NCBI RefSeq assembly: GCF_023243045.1
Contig: NZ_JALKFX010000006.1
Span: 69,444-109,715, forward strand
DNA: 40,272 bases
Reading direction: 5' to 3'
Origin: Frankia sp. AgB32
GTDB taxonomy: Bacteria > Actinomycetota > Actinomycetes > Frankiales > Frankiaceae
Positions within the stretch are counted from its first letter, which is position 1, and each line of letters opens with the position of its first letter. The notes beneath the pieces were generated by a model that saw nothing but the letters and a program-made list of their open reading frames with translations, searched no databases and was not told the DNA's origin. The position numbers and the translations under genes were made by a program. Of the stretch, positions 16,631 through 24,477 are shown piece by piece.

Positions 16631-17943
16631 CCGTGCCGTCCTCCTGGTCCCGGCCACGGCGGGCGCGGCCCGGTGGGTCGCACGCCGTTGCGTTCGGTGA
16701 AGTCGATGTAGTCGAGTTCGGTGGTGTGCCACGCCCGCATCGCCGCCCGCCAGACGTCCGCCTCTAGTTCGCCCGCGTAGTTCCGCGTCCGGAACAGCCG
16801 CCGGTACCAGCTACCGAGAGCGGCGTCCTGCAGGGCGACGGCCTGGTCGTAGGGGGTTGGCCAGGCCAGGATTTTGATCATCAGGGGCAGCAGGTCGAAG
16901 ATGAGCAGCGTCGCCCGGATCACCCACAGCCACACCCGGCCGGTCGGTTCGTTGTGGATCACGTCGTCGAGGGCGTGCACCCGGGCGAGGAATCCGCCGC
17001 TGCGCTTCTCGTTGGCCAGGAACTTCTCGGACGGTTGTGGCAGCGGCTGCCCGCTGGTCTCGGCGATCGTCCGGTCCGTCTCGTCCCGCAGGCGGATATC
17101 CCCCTGCAGCTCCGCGTTCTTCGTGTTGAACTCGGTGACGAGCTCGTGGTACGCCTTGCCCTGCGGCAGGAACTGCAGCTCCGGGGTGATGGTGGGCGCC
17201 TTGGCCTCGACCTCGTGCCGTAGCCCGTCCACCACCGGCTGCTCGCTTTTGATCTTTTTCTCCAGCCCGTCCCGCTTGCTCTGGTCTGGGAGCAGCTCGG
17301 CGGCGCGCAGGCGTCGCTGCTCGGCGAGGATCCGGTTGTCGTGCGTGGTGACGAGCTTCTGGTTGATCTCGGGTGAGAAGGCGACCATCAGCAGCGCCTC
17401 GCTGACCAGGATCGCGGCGAGGATCGCCAGGGCGAACCGCAGCAGGTACTTCAGCGACGTCCCCAGCCGGGACGGCGGACGGCCCGACGGGTCCGCGACC
17501 GGGTCCGGGTCCGGGTCCGGGGTGGGGGTGGGGCCCGGGTCCGTGGCGGTGTCGGGCGCGGGCATCGCGGCGGCGAGCGGCATGCCGCGGGACCGCCGCG
17601 CTCGCCAGAAGCGCCGGGTCCCCGCGGCCCGCACGTGCTTGGGTTCCATCACGATGACCCGGTCGGCGGCGAAGACGAACAACGCCCACAGCAACGCGAA
17701 CGGGATCACCCACGGTTCGAACCGGTCGAGGACCACCGAGGCGAGAATCGTGAACGACGTCGCCGCCAATGTGGCGACCAGCAGCAGGAACAGCCCGTAC
17801 GCGGCGTAGAGCAGCCGCAGCCGGCGGCTGCCCAGCAGTGCCCGGTCCACCCCGGCGCACCACAGCAACAGCGCCGACGGCGACAGCGACGGCCCGGGGG
17901 GCGTCGCCGACTCCCCCGGCTGCGGAACGGACAACGCCGGCAT
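16627..17943 (-). CDS. DUF4407 membrane protein, 438 aa
   Basis: Integral membrane protein matching the DUF4407 pattern. Hydrophobic segments near residues 45-70, 78-98 (PFALLWALFVFAADRVIV, the signature strand), 165-189 and 337-360. Between segments three and four lies a 140-residue charged, coiled-coil-like region that is probably extracytoplasmic. A Pro-Asp repeat (PTPTPDPDPDP) at 138-150 lies in the cytoplasmic loop. The function of this family is unknown. The ATG at 17943 follows GGGAGAGGGGAGA. The stop overlaps the dynamin-like GTPase start (ATGA, 16630-16627). It is a diverged duplicate of the next gene upstream, sharing APTITPE, GxAYHxLVT and the final membrane segment. Confidence 0.87.
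   Translation of the reverse strand: MPALSVPQPGESATPPGPSLSPSALLLWCAGVDRALLGSRRLRLLYAAYGLFLLLVATLAATSFTILASVVLDRFEPWVIPFALLWALFVFAADRVIVMEPKHVRAAGTRRFWRARRSRGMPLAAAMPAPDTATDPGPTPTPDPDPDPVADPSGRPPSRLGTSLKYLLRFALAILAAILVSEALLMVAFSPEINQKLVTTHDNRILAEQRRLRAAELLPDQSKRDGLEKKIKSEQPVVDGLRHEVEAKAPTITPELQFLPQGKAYHELVTEFNTKNAELQGDIRLRDETDRTIAETSGQPLPQPSEKFLANEKRSGGFLARVHALDDVIHNEPTGRVWLWVIRATLLIFDLLPLMIKILAWPTPYDQAVALQDAALGSWYRRLFRTRNYAGELEADVWRAAMRAWHTTELDYIDFTERNGVRPTGPRPPWPGPGGRHG
17489..17520 (-). repeat. 6-bp repeat encoding DP dipeptides
   Basis: GGGTCC repeats about four times, encoding the Asp-Pro run in the cytoplasmic loop of the first DUF4407 protein. Confidence 0.6.
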
Positions 17944-17966
17944 ACTCTCCCCTCTCCCGTACGCGA

Positions 17967-18017
17967 CGCACCGTAGGAAGATCTGGGCCGACCGGGCGAC
18001 CTCACCTGACGTTGACG
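17967..18017 (-). promoter_or_regulatory. promoter-like element before the downstream DUF4407 gene
   Basis: On the minus strand CTTCCTACGGTGCG (17980-17967) contains TACGGT, a good TANNNT -10 element. Nineteen bases further upstream is an 18-base block (18017-18000, plus strand CCTCACCTGACGTTGACG). Both parts recur with nearly the same spacing before the upstream DUF4407 gene. There is no consensus -35 in between, which suggests activator dependence. The element lies between the two DUF4407 genes, so the GTPase/Hsp70 operon may have its own promoter. Confidence 0.5.
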
Positions 18018-18033
18018 AAGTCGGATTCGTCGG

Positions 18034-19002
18034 CTAGTCGTTTGACTCCTCGACCTGTTCGACCTGTTCGACCTGTTCGACCTGTTCGACCGCCGGCACG
18101 TCCACCGCCGGGTCCGCTGCCGCGCTGGCTGGCCGTGGCCTGGTCACGGCCAGTACCGGCAGCACGTCGGCGACGAGGACGACGACCACGAGCAGCCAGC
18201 TCCAGACCTCGACCGACGGGTGCCGGTCGATCACCCGCCGCAGCGCCTCCTGTCTGGCCAGGAGGTCGTCGTCGCGGGCCTGTGTGTCGACGAACGCCGG
18301 CGACGGTGCCGGCAGCGGCAGCGCCGCGACCCGGGCGATCTCGTGATCGGTCGCGCGGCGCGCGGCGACCTCGCCCTGCAGCGCGGTGTTCCTGGTGGTG
18401 TAGTCGGTGACGAGCTGGTGGTAGGCCACACCGGTCGGCAGGGACTGATCGGCCGGGGTGATGGTCGGCGCCTCGGCGCTCACCTGACGCCGCAGTTCGT
18501 CCACCGCCGGCCGATCGACCTCGATCCGGCGCTCGATCTGATCCCGCTGGCTGCGCAAGGGAGCGAGCTGGTCGGCACGCAGCCGCTGCCGCTCGGCATG
18601 GATCCGTACCTGGTGCACGCCAGCCAGCTCCCGGTCGACCCGCGCGGAGCAGGCCGCGAGCAGCAGCGCCTCGCCGACGAGCAGGGCGACCAGTCCGGCC
18701 AGGCCGAGGCGCAGCACGAGCACCAGCGCGGCCCTGGGTCGCGACCGCGTGCCTGCGCCGGCACCGATCGCGTGGTCGACGCCGACCCGCAGCGTCGCCC
18801 ACGCCAGCGCCATCGGCACCAGCCACCACGCGAACCCGCCCGCCACCATCCAGCCGAACGCCAGGTACGACGACGCGGCAACCACGCCGACAGCCGCCAG
18901 CGCGACCGTGCCCGGACTACCCGGCCACCAGCGCGGACCGGCTCGCGGCGGCACGGCGGGCGGCCGGTCCGCACCGACGGACGGAACGGAAACAGCGGAC
19001 AT
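18034..19002 (-). CDS. DUF4407-like membrane protein, duplicate, 322 aa
   Basis: Shorter relative of the adjacent DUF4407 protein. Two N-terminal hydrophobic segments (about residues 33-50 and 56-72), one near 90-112, a coiled-coil-like stretch (about 125-240), and a last segment near 265-285 (VWSWLLVVVVLVADVLPVLAV). Shared landmarks with the neighbour include APTITP, AYHQLVT, LQGE and the DVLPV/DLLPL segment. The tail is a run of Glu-Gln-Val triplets from a 9-bp repeat. It lacks the long C-terminal extension of its partner. The ATG at 19002 has GGGGAGA upstream, and the gap to the next gene is 90 bases. Tandem duplication with divergence suggests a hetero-oligomer. Confidence 0.82.
   Translation of the reverse strand: MSAVSVPSVGADRPPAVPPRAGPRWWPGSPGTVALAAVGVVAASSYLAFGWMVAGGFAWWLVPMALAWATLRVGVDHAIGAGAGTRSRPRAALVLVLRLGLAGLVALLVGEALLLAACSARVDRELAGVHQVRIHAERQRLRADQLAPLRSQRDQIERRIEVDRPAVDELRRQVSAEAPTITPADQSLPTGVAYHQLVTDYTTRNTALQGEVAARRATDHEIARVAALPLPAPSPAFVDTQARDDDLLARQEALRRVIDRHPSVEVWSWLLVVVVLVADVLPVLAVTRPRPASAAADPAVDVPAVEQVEQVEQVEQVEESND
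18052..18087 (-). repeat. 9-bp tandem repeat, 4 copies, encoding EQV tail
   Basis: Four perfect copies of GACCTGTTC encode the EQV repeats at the C-terminus of the upstream DUF4407-like protein; copy number can change without frameshift. Confidence 0.9.
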
Positions 19003-19041
19003 GTCGGTCTCCCCAGGCGGCGCGGACGTCCGATGGCGCCC

Positions 19042-19091
19042 CGCACCGTAGGAAGCCGCCGGGGATCCGTCGTCCTCAGGTGAGGTTGACG
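19042..19091 (-). promoter_or_regulatory. shared control region of the DUF4407 operon and cyclase-like gene
   Basis: The minus strand repeats the layout seen before the other DUF4407 gene: CTTCCTACGGTGCG (19055-19042) with a TACGGT -10, then after 18 bases the block CCTCAGGTGAGGTTGACG (plus strand 19074-19091), 15 of 18 bases identical to the first. The block contains the imperfect palindrome CCTCAGGTGAGG. If transcription starts seven bases after the -10, the palindrome centre is near -41.5, an activator position. The same block supplies TTGACG as -35 for the divergent gene. Confidence 0.5.
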
Positions 19092-19121
19092 GATACGACC
19101 CGGTCAGTTACCTCTGTCGCA
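19086..19121 (+). promoter_or_regulatory. predicted promoter of a leaderless mRNA for the cyclase-like gene
   Basis: TTGACG (19086-19091), a 17-base spacer, then TACCTC (19109-19114), close to SigA consensus apart from the last -10 base. The expected transcription start falls at about 19120-19121, exactly on the ATG. There is no Shine-Dalgarno sequence before this ATG, so a leaderless transcript is the natural reading. Confidence 0.6.
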
Positions 19122-19918
19122 TGAGCGTGGATCGGGGGGCGCTGCTGCGGCAGCGACGCGTGCTGTTCGCCGTCGACCTGGCCGGGTTCGGCACGCTGCC
19201 GGGCCATCGGCATGACGAGGCCCAGGCGGCTTTCGAACGGGTGGTGCGCGGCGCCCTCGACGAGGCCCTGCGCGATCCCGGCGACGCCCACGTCGAGGGC
19301 AACAAGGGCGACTCGTTCCTGGTCGTGCTGCCCGCCGCGATCCCCGAGGCCCGCACCGTCGCCGGGCTGGTCCGGGCGATGCGCAACGCGGTCGCGACGC
19401 ACAACCGCCGGGGCGGGTTCCCGGCGCCGATGCGGGTGCGGCTGGCGTTCGGCCAGGGCACCATCGAGAGCGTCTCCGAAAGCGGCGGGCTCGCCGGGGA
19501 CGCGGTGATCGCGGTGATGCGGCTGCTCAACTCCGCCGCGGTCAAGAAGGCGTTGGCGGCGGCGCCCGCGCGCGGCATCGTCCTCGCGCTCACCACGGAT
19601 CTGTATCGCAGCGTCGTGGTGCCGGCGGACAGCGAGTTGCTGCCGGCGGACTTCACGGCGGTGTCCGTGCACGAGCGCGCGGCGGAGGAGCCCTTCCCCG
19701 CCTATCTCTGGACCGACGGCGCCGCCGACGACACCCGCGACGACGACCAGCCCGAGGGCGATCCGCCTGGCGGCGGCAGTGGCGACGGCCCTGCCCCGGC
19801 GGCGGCGCCCGGTGGTCTCGCCGGTGATCCGCCGGGCGCGGGCCGGGTTCGCGCGGGCGGCCTGGTCCCCGATGACGACATCGGCCGCTGGTTCGACAAT
19901 CCCGAGCTCGACCCGTGA
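19121..19918 (+). CDS. class III nucleotide-cyclase-like protein, 265 aa
   Basis: One adenylate/guanylate-cyclase-like domain, soluble. Metal-binding Asp19 in FAVDLAGF and Asp64 in NKGDSF are present, with Lys62 beside the second. The third landmark AFGQGT follows. In GDAVIAVMRLLNSAAV the catalytic arginine position is kept, but the transition-state asparagine usually found shortly before it appears replaced. It may therefore make a nucleotide messenger weakly, or only bind nucleotide. The last 80 residues are a disordered Pro/Gly/Asp tail ending in DIGRWFDNPELDP. The gene is leaderless by prediction and divergent from the DUF4407 operon over 118 bases. Similar proteins sit in actinobacterial effector operons, often beside caspase-like proteins as here. 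Confidence 0.8.
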   Translation: MSVDRGALLRQRRVLFAVDLAGFGTLPGHRHDEAQAAFERVVRGALDEALRDPGDAHVEGNKGDSFLVVLPAAIPEARTVAGLVRAMRNAVATHNRRGGFPAPMRVRLAFGQGTIESVSESGGLAGDAVIAVMRLLNSAAVKKALAAAPARGIVLALTTDLYRSVVVPADSELLPADFTAVSVHERAAEEPFPAYLWTDGAADDTRDDDQPEGDPPGGGSGDGPAPAAAPGGLAGDPPGAGRVRAGGLVPDDDIGRWFDNPELDP

Positions 19919-19928
19919 CAGCCGCCCT

Positions 19929-19964
19929 CGCCCGGCGGGTACCGGCTCAGGTGCCCGTCGGGCG
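19929..19964. terminator. bidirectional terminator hairpin, 15-bp stem
   Basis: CGCCCGGCGGGTACC (19929-19943) pairs with GGTGCCCGTCGGGCG (19950-19964) over 15 pairs, two of them G-U in RNA, around a six-base loop. It lies between two convergent genes, and the stop codon of the minus-strand gene is in the loop. Confidence 0.65.
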
Positions 19965-20717
19965 GTGCGGGGGCAGCGCGACGTGGAACCGGACCGCGTC
20001 GCGCACCGGCGCCGGCGTGTCCTCGAACTCGCCGAGCCGCTTACGGCGGACGGCGGCCGTCGCGGTGAGGGCGCCGGCGAGCTCGGTGGTGTCCGCCGGC
20101 AGTTCGAGCAGCACGAGGCCGACGACGCTGCGATGCCACAGCGGCCGGCCTTCCTGGCCCTGCAGGGTCCAGCCGAACACGTGGCTGCCCGGGCCGAACA
20201 CCGTCACGACCGGACGTGGCTCGGACGGCGGGCCACGCCGGGCGCCGCGGGCGGTCACGTACTCGCCGAACTGGGAGGCGAGCCCGCTGAACTCCCGCCG
20301 CCACGGCGCCTCGGCCTCGTCGCCGTCCGTCGGCACCTCGACCGTCGCGCGGTCCGGGACGAACTGCAGCGCCTGCGCGTCGACCGCGTCGAGGGTGACC
20401 CGCACGCTCACCCGGCCGTAGCTCAGCCGGCCCGGCAGCTCGTCGAGGTCGAACGGGATCGGCACCGCGAGGTGGCGGGCGCCCTCGAAGCCGACCCGCA
20501 GTCGCAGCGACGCCGGCAGCTTCTCCACCGGCATGATCGACGGCGTGATCCGGCCGAAGGTGACCCCGCCCACGGCCCGCTCGTGGAACTCCTCCTCGTC
20601 TCCCAGCGTGCGCTCCGAGACGAGGAACGGACGGTGCGCGAGCACCTCGTCGACCGGCAGCGGTGTCAGCGCCGGAAGGCCACCGAACAGATCGGCCCAG
20701 TCGTCCATGTTCGCCAT
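19947..20717 (-). CDS. protein of unknown function, 256 aa
   Basis: Not recognised. The protein is soluble and beta-rich, with clear strands in the middle (LRLRVGFEG, VSVRVTLDAVD, RATVEVPTD) and near the end (VVTVFGPGSHVFGWTL, VVGLVLLELPADTTEL). It opens with an acidic helix (MDDWADLFGGLPALTPLPVDEVLAH). There is no signal peptide or membrane helix. Start uncertain: ATG at 20717 lies directly after GGGGGGAA, ATG at 20708 eleven bases after it. It is divergent from the CHAT gene (69 bases from the 20717 start) and convergent with the cyclase-like gene. Lying between a cyclase-like gene and a caspase-like gene, it may be a regulator or target of either. Confidence 0.72.
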   Translation of the reverse strand: MANMDDWADLFGGLPALTPLPVDEVLAHRPFLVSERTLGDEEEFHERAVGGVTFGRITPSIMPVEKLPASLRLRVGFEGARHLAVPIPFDLDELPGRLSYGRVSVRVTLDAVDAQALQFVPDRATVEVPTDGDEAEAPWRREFSGLASQFGEYVTARGARRGPPSEPRPVVTVFGPGSHVFGWTLQGQEGRPLWHRSVVGLVLLELPADTTELAGALTATAAVRRKRLGEFEDTPAPVRDAVRFHVALPPHRPTGT

Positions 20718-20786
20718 TTCCCCCCATTGGCTACCAGACGTGTTGAGAATACGGACGGCACGCATCAACGGCGACGGGGGATGCCG

Positions 20787-23702
20787 ATGGGGGCGTTGGA
20801 GGTTCGGGCGGGCTTCGCCGCCTACCGGACCGAGCGGGAGTACCGGCGCCTACGCGCCGAGGTGAGCCGAGCGGACCCGGACCGGGCCGACCAGCCGCGG
20901 CCCGCCGCGCCGTCCGCGGGGCCGGCCTCGGCGGACAGGCCGCGGCCACCGATCCGCTACCTGGTCTGCACCGGCGTCGCCGAGGCCGGTGGCGTCCGCG
21001 CGCCCGCCACCCTGGCGCCGGCGCCGGCTGGCCTGCCCCCGCCGCCGGCCGCCCGGCACGCGCCGTCGGTGGCCCGGCGGTTCGGCCCCGCCTGGTGGGC
21101 CCTGCACCCGGACGGACGGCTGCTGTTCACGCCGGCGCGCGGTCATGGTCGCGGCGACGTCTTCCCGCTGGCCGGCTGGCATGAGCCGGACGCCGGTGGC
21201 TGGCAGGTGCGGGCCGCGCGGGCCGCCAGCCCGGGAGTTGGCGCCGAGCTGCGCGGCTCGATCGGGCCCGCCTCCGGGGGCTGGCGCTTCGACGGCCACT
21301 ACGCTGGCCGGGGCGCCGGGCGGCCCGTGTCGATGCCGGTCGCGGCCGATCTCGTGGAGGCGTCGTCGCGGCCCGACCGGATCGGCGTGAGCCTGCTCGA
21401 CGGTGTTCCGGTGCCGCTGGTGTTCCAGGTGGAGCTGGCCGGCCTGGTCGGCGGGTCCCCGTTCGGCCCGTTGCCGGCGGAGCTGACGGTGGTCGACCCG
21501 GTGCCGGGCGGCCGCGACCCGGTCGAGATCATGCTCGCGCCACCCGCCGCCGACGACGGGCCGGTCCCGGTGGACCTCGGCGCCCTGCCCGGCCTGGGCG
21601 AGATCGGCGAGGTGCTCTGGCTGACGAGCGCCCCGGGCCTGATCGCCGCGGACACCGGCGCCTGTCGGATCACCGTGCGCGCGGGGACGCTCGACTGCGA
21701 GGTGCGTGGCGGCGACGAGGCGAGCCTGGGGGTGACCGTGAACGTCCCCGCGCCGTACATCGGAGCGATGCCGGCGCCGGTGACCGACGCCCGCCTGGTG
21801 CTGCGCTTCACGCCGCTCGACGCCGGGACACCGACGGCGGCGTGGCGGGTCGACGGCCGGCTCACCGCGCGGGCCACCGCCATGGCCGGCACGCCCGCCG
21901 GGTACGACGCGACGCTGACCGGCACCGCCCGGGCCGCGACGCTCGACGACCTCGGACCGAGCGCCTTCGAGCGCGCCTGGGCCCGCGCCGGCGCGGGCGG
22001 CGGCCTCGGCGAGTTCGGCGAGTTCGGCGGCGGTTTGCCGGCCGCCGGCGGCCCGGATCCGCCCGGCGGCGCCACGGTGCCGCCCGACTGGCGCCGCGAC
22101 CGCGACACCGCCTACGACCTCGTCCTCGCGCACGACCACGCGGCCGCCGTGCCGCTGCTGCACCGGGCACTGGCCGGCTGCCGCGCCGAGCAGGACCACA
22201 CGACGCACGACCCGCTGCGCCACCACGCCGTGCTGATCGACGAGACGAACATCCTGACCCGCCTCGTCGCCTGCCACCGCCACGGCGACGACTGGGCGGC
22301 CCTGATCCGGCCGCTGCGGGAAAGCCTGGCCACGTATCGCCGCCTCGCCGCCGTGCCGTACCTCACCGAGGTCGAACGGGCGCAGGCGGCGCTCGTGGTC
22401 GCGAACCACACCGACGCCATCGAGGGCTGGCGCCGCCAGCTCGCCGACGAGCTCGACCGCATCGAGCTGCTCGACGTGTCCGCGGACGTCTTCGAGGAAC
22501 TGGCCGACCTGTTCGCCGACCTCGACCGGCCGGACGCCGCGCTGGTCGCGGCCGAGCGCGGCCGCGCCCGCACCCTCGCCGACCTGCTCGCCGGCGGACC
22601 GGTCGAGGCACTGACCGCCGCGGAGCTGCGGGCAACCGTCGGCGGCTACGGCGCCACCGTCGTCGAGTACCTGCTCGGCGAGCGGCGCAGCTGGGCCTGG
22701 GTGGTGGCCCCGGCGGGCACCGTCGCCCTGGTCCCGCTCACCATCACCCGCGGGCGGGCCGAGGCCCTGGCCGGCGAGCTGCTGGCAGCGCTCGATCCGA
22801 ACGGCGATCCGGCGGCCGCCGGCCCACGCCCGCCGCGACCCGCCCGTGACCTGCTCGCCGCGCTGCACGACGAGCTCGTCGCGCCGCTCGCGCCCGACAC
22901 GCTGCCGGCGGACGGCGCGGCGCTCGCGATCGTGCCGCACGGCGCGCTGTGGACCGTCCCCTGGGCGGCACTGCGGTCCGCCGCCGATGCCGGCGGCGAC
23001 CGGGGCCGGTACCTGCACGAACGGTTCGCCGTGTGCGTGCTGCCGTCGATCGGGACCCTGCGCGCCGCCGGGCTGAGCCCCGCCCCGCCGGTGTCCGCGC
23101 GCGGTCTGCTGGCACTGCTCAACCCGATCCCGATGCCGCCGACGTTGCCGGCCCTGCCCACGGTGGAGGCCGCGGGGCCGGCGCTGGCGGGCCTGTTCAC
23201 CCCCGGCACCGCCCGCACGTTCGCCGGCCGGGACGCGACCCTGGCGCGGTTGCGCACCGCGCTGCCCGCCGAGGTCGTCGTGCTCGGCACCCACGGCGTC
23301 GTCGACTGGGCGAACGGCGCGGCGGGTTCGCTCGTTCTCGCCGCGCCGGCAGGGACGGACGACGGTCGGGCGGACCTCGCGGACCTGCGCACGCTGTCGT
23401 TGGACAGCCCGCTGGTGATCCTGCTCGCCTGCCGCACCGGCGTCGGCCGGATCACCGGCGACGGCGTCCTCGCGATCAGTCGCGCCTTCCTGCTCGCCGG
23501 CGCCCGGTGCCTGGCGTCGAGCCTGTGGTGGGTCGGCGAGGACGTCGGCACCGAGATCGTCTATCGGATGCTGGCGATCTGGCGGGGCGGCGGCACCACC
23601 CGGGCGCAGGCGCTGCGCCTGGCAGTCGCCGAACTCGCGGCCGAAGAGCCGGACAATCCGCAGATGTGGGGCGCCTTCCAGCTCACCGGGGCCTGGTCCT
23701 GA
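20787..23702 (+). CDS. CHAT-domain caspase-like protease with TPR-type linker, 971 aa
   Basis: Three-part protein. Residues about 90-390 form a beta-rich domain shared with the protein at 25438-26778 (GDEASLGVTVNVPAP is identical). Residues about 430-600 are helical TPR-like repeats ending in the usual AERGRARTLADLLA. Residues about 620-970 are a CHAT peptidase domain with His836 in LGTHG and Cys882 in LLACRTG, so the dyad is intact. CHAT proteases are cysteine peptidases of the caspase/separase clan, often effectors of immunity or cell death. Start: ATG at 20787 with GGGGG six bases upstream; the same leader precedes the related gene. An ATG at 20781 is less likely. It ends in a hairpin shared with the convergent gene. 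Confidence 0.9.
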   Translation: MGALEVRAGFAAYRTEREYRRLRAEVSRADPDRADQPRPAAPSAGPASADRPRPPIRYLVCTGVAEAGGVRAPATLAPAPAGLPPPPAARHAPSVARRFGPAWWALHPDGRLLFTPARGHGRGDVFPLAGWHEPDAGGWQVRAARAASPGVGAELRGSIGPASGGWRFDGHYAGRGAGRPVSMPVAADLVEASSRPDRIGVSLLDGVPVPLVFQVELAGLVGGSPFGPLPAELTVVDPVPGGRDPVEIMLAPPAADDGPVPVDLGALPGLGEIGEVLWLTSAPGLIAADTGACRITVRAGTLDCEVRGGDEASLGVTVNVPAPYIGAMPAPVTDARLVLRFTPLDAGTPTAAWRVDGRLTARATAMAGTPAGYDATLTGTARAATLDDLGPSAFERAWARAGAGGGLGEFGEFGGGLPAAGGPDPPGGATVPPDWRRDRDTAYDLVLAHDHAAAVPLLHRALAGCRAEQDHTTHDPLRHHAVLIDETNILTRLVACHRHGDDWAALIRPLRESLATYRRLAAVPYLTEVERAQAALVVANHTDAIEGWRRQLADELDRIELLDVSADVFEELADLFADLDRPDAALVAAERGRARTLADLLAGGPVEALTAAELRATVGGYGATVVEYLLGERRSWAWVVAPAGTVALVPLTITRGRAEALAGELLAALDPNGDPAAAGPRPPRPARDLLAALHDELVAPLAPDTLPADGAALAIVPHGALWTVPWAALRSAADAGGDRGRYLHERFAVCVLPSIGTLRAAGLSPAPPVSARGLLALLNPIPMPPTLPALPTVEAAGPALAGLFTPGTARTFAGRDATLARLRTALPAEVVVLGTHGVVDWANGAAGSLVLAAPAGTDDGRADLADLRTLSLDSPLVILLACRTGVGRITGDGVLAISRAFLLAGARCLASSLWWVGEDVGTEIVYRMLAIWRGGGTTRAQALRLAVAELAAEEPDNPQMWGAFQLTGAWS

Positions 23703-24324
23703 CCGCCCGCCAGGACCAGGCGTCAACGATCCGCCCGTCGGCCAGGCGCACGCGGACCGGGGCGAAGCTGTCCTCGCCGTACTGACCGTGCTCCCCGCCG
23801 GCCCGGGCCCGCCACCGGTCGTGGTCACCCAGGTCACGACGTACCCGTGGGGTCAGGAGCACCTCGACGTCCGGCGCCGCCGCCCGCTCGCCCGTGGCCG
23901 GGCGGTCCAGGGTTCCCGCGCACAGCAGCCTGGCCGTCTCGACGACCTCGCCGACGAAGCGGCCGGCGACGAGCATCGCGAGCCCCTCGTCGCCGGCGAC
24001 GCGGATCCTGACGGCCCGGTCGGCCGGCCGGCGGGCGTTGAGCCGCCTGGTAGCGGTCCGCAGGAAGCCCACCAGGCGGCCGATCAGCCCGGGTTCGTCG
24101 ACGCCGACGGCGAACAGCAGGACGGTCCCGTCCACCTCGACCTGCCGGGTGAGGTGCAGCGAGGTCAGCTCACCGGCGCGCAGCGCCGCCTCGACGAGGG
24201 CCAGGGCGAGGCCGGTCGACTCGCCCGCCGGTTCGGGCCGCCCCCCGCAGGCCCGCACCGCCACCGCGAGCCGGCGGATCGCCGGCCCCACGCGCAACCC
24301 CGTCAACCCCGTCAACCCCGTCAC
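23683..24324 (-). CDS. degenerate cyclase-like protein, 213 aa
   Basis: Soluble protein without a clear family match. Its middle follows the pattern of the cyclase-like protein at 19121-19918: VEVDGTVLLFAVGVDEP corresponds to the region around its NKGDSFLVVLP, ADRAVRIRVAG to PMRVRLAFG, VGEVVETARLLC to GDAVIAVMRLLN, and VEVLLTPRVRRDL to IVLALTTDLYRSV. The metal-binding Asp and the Lys are absent, so it should be inactive, perhaps a nucleotide sensor or partner. The start is GTG at 24324, followed by a repeated GLT sequence; a second in-frame GTG follows at codon 12. The final 20 bases overlap the end of the CHAT gene. It is downstream of the Crp-family gene on the same strand, after 153 bases. 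Confidence 0.65.
   Translation of the reverse strand: MTGLTGLTGLRVGPAIRRLAVAVRACGGRPEPAGESTGLALALVEAALRAGELTSLHLTRQVEVDGTVLLFAVGVDEPGLIGRLVGFLRTATRRLNARRPADRAVRIRVAGDEGLAMLVAGRFVGEVVETARLLCAGTLDRPATGERAAAPDVEVLLTPRVRRDLGDHDRWRARAGGEHGQYGEDSFAPVRVRLADGRIVDAWSWRAVRTRPR
23691..23721. terminator. perfect hairpin over two convergent gene ends
   Basis: GCCTGGTCCTG (23691-23701) and CAGGACCAGGC (23711-23721) are exact inverted repeats around a nine-base loop. The CHAT stop codon is in the left arm and the end of the minus-strand gene covers the right arm. A bidirectional terminator is the simplest reading. Confidence 0.6.
24296..24322 (-). repeat. 9-bp tandem repeat, 3 copies
   Basis: Three perfect copies of AACCCCGTC encode the GLT repeats directly after the GTG start of the degenerate cyclase-like gene. 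Confidence 0.85.
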
Positions 24325-24394
24325 CGCGAGCCCGTCACCGCCGCCACCTCCGCACCGCGCCCGGCCACCCGCCGAGGCGAGGCCACCTTCTCCC

Positions 24395-24465
24395 GGCCCG
24401 GTCCGCGCCGACCCATCATTCGATGGCCGCCGTGACGCCGACCTGTGCCGCGGCGCGGACGGGCC
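24395..24465 (-). repeat. long inverted repeat in Crp / cyclase-like intergenic region
   Basis: GGCCCGGTCCGCGCCG (24395-24410) pairs with CGGCGCGGACGGGCC (24451-24465) over 15 pairs with one bulged G, enclosing 40 bases. It begins 12 bases after the Crp-type stop codon and lies in the 5' leader of the next gene. It may act as a terminator or attenuator. Confidence 0.55.
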
Positions 24466-24477
24466 GGTGGGCGACGG

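Noticed and set aside
13934-16711. Plus-strand open frame of 925 codons
   Set aside because: Fully antisense to the dynamin-like GTPase with intact G1, G3 and G4 motifs; the product has no domain pattern.
20850-23837. Minus-strand open frame of 995 codons
   Set aside because: Antisense to the CHAT gene, whose catalytic motifs and ribosome site are clear; composition is Gly/Arg/Gln-rich shadow.
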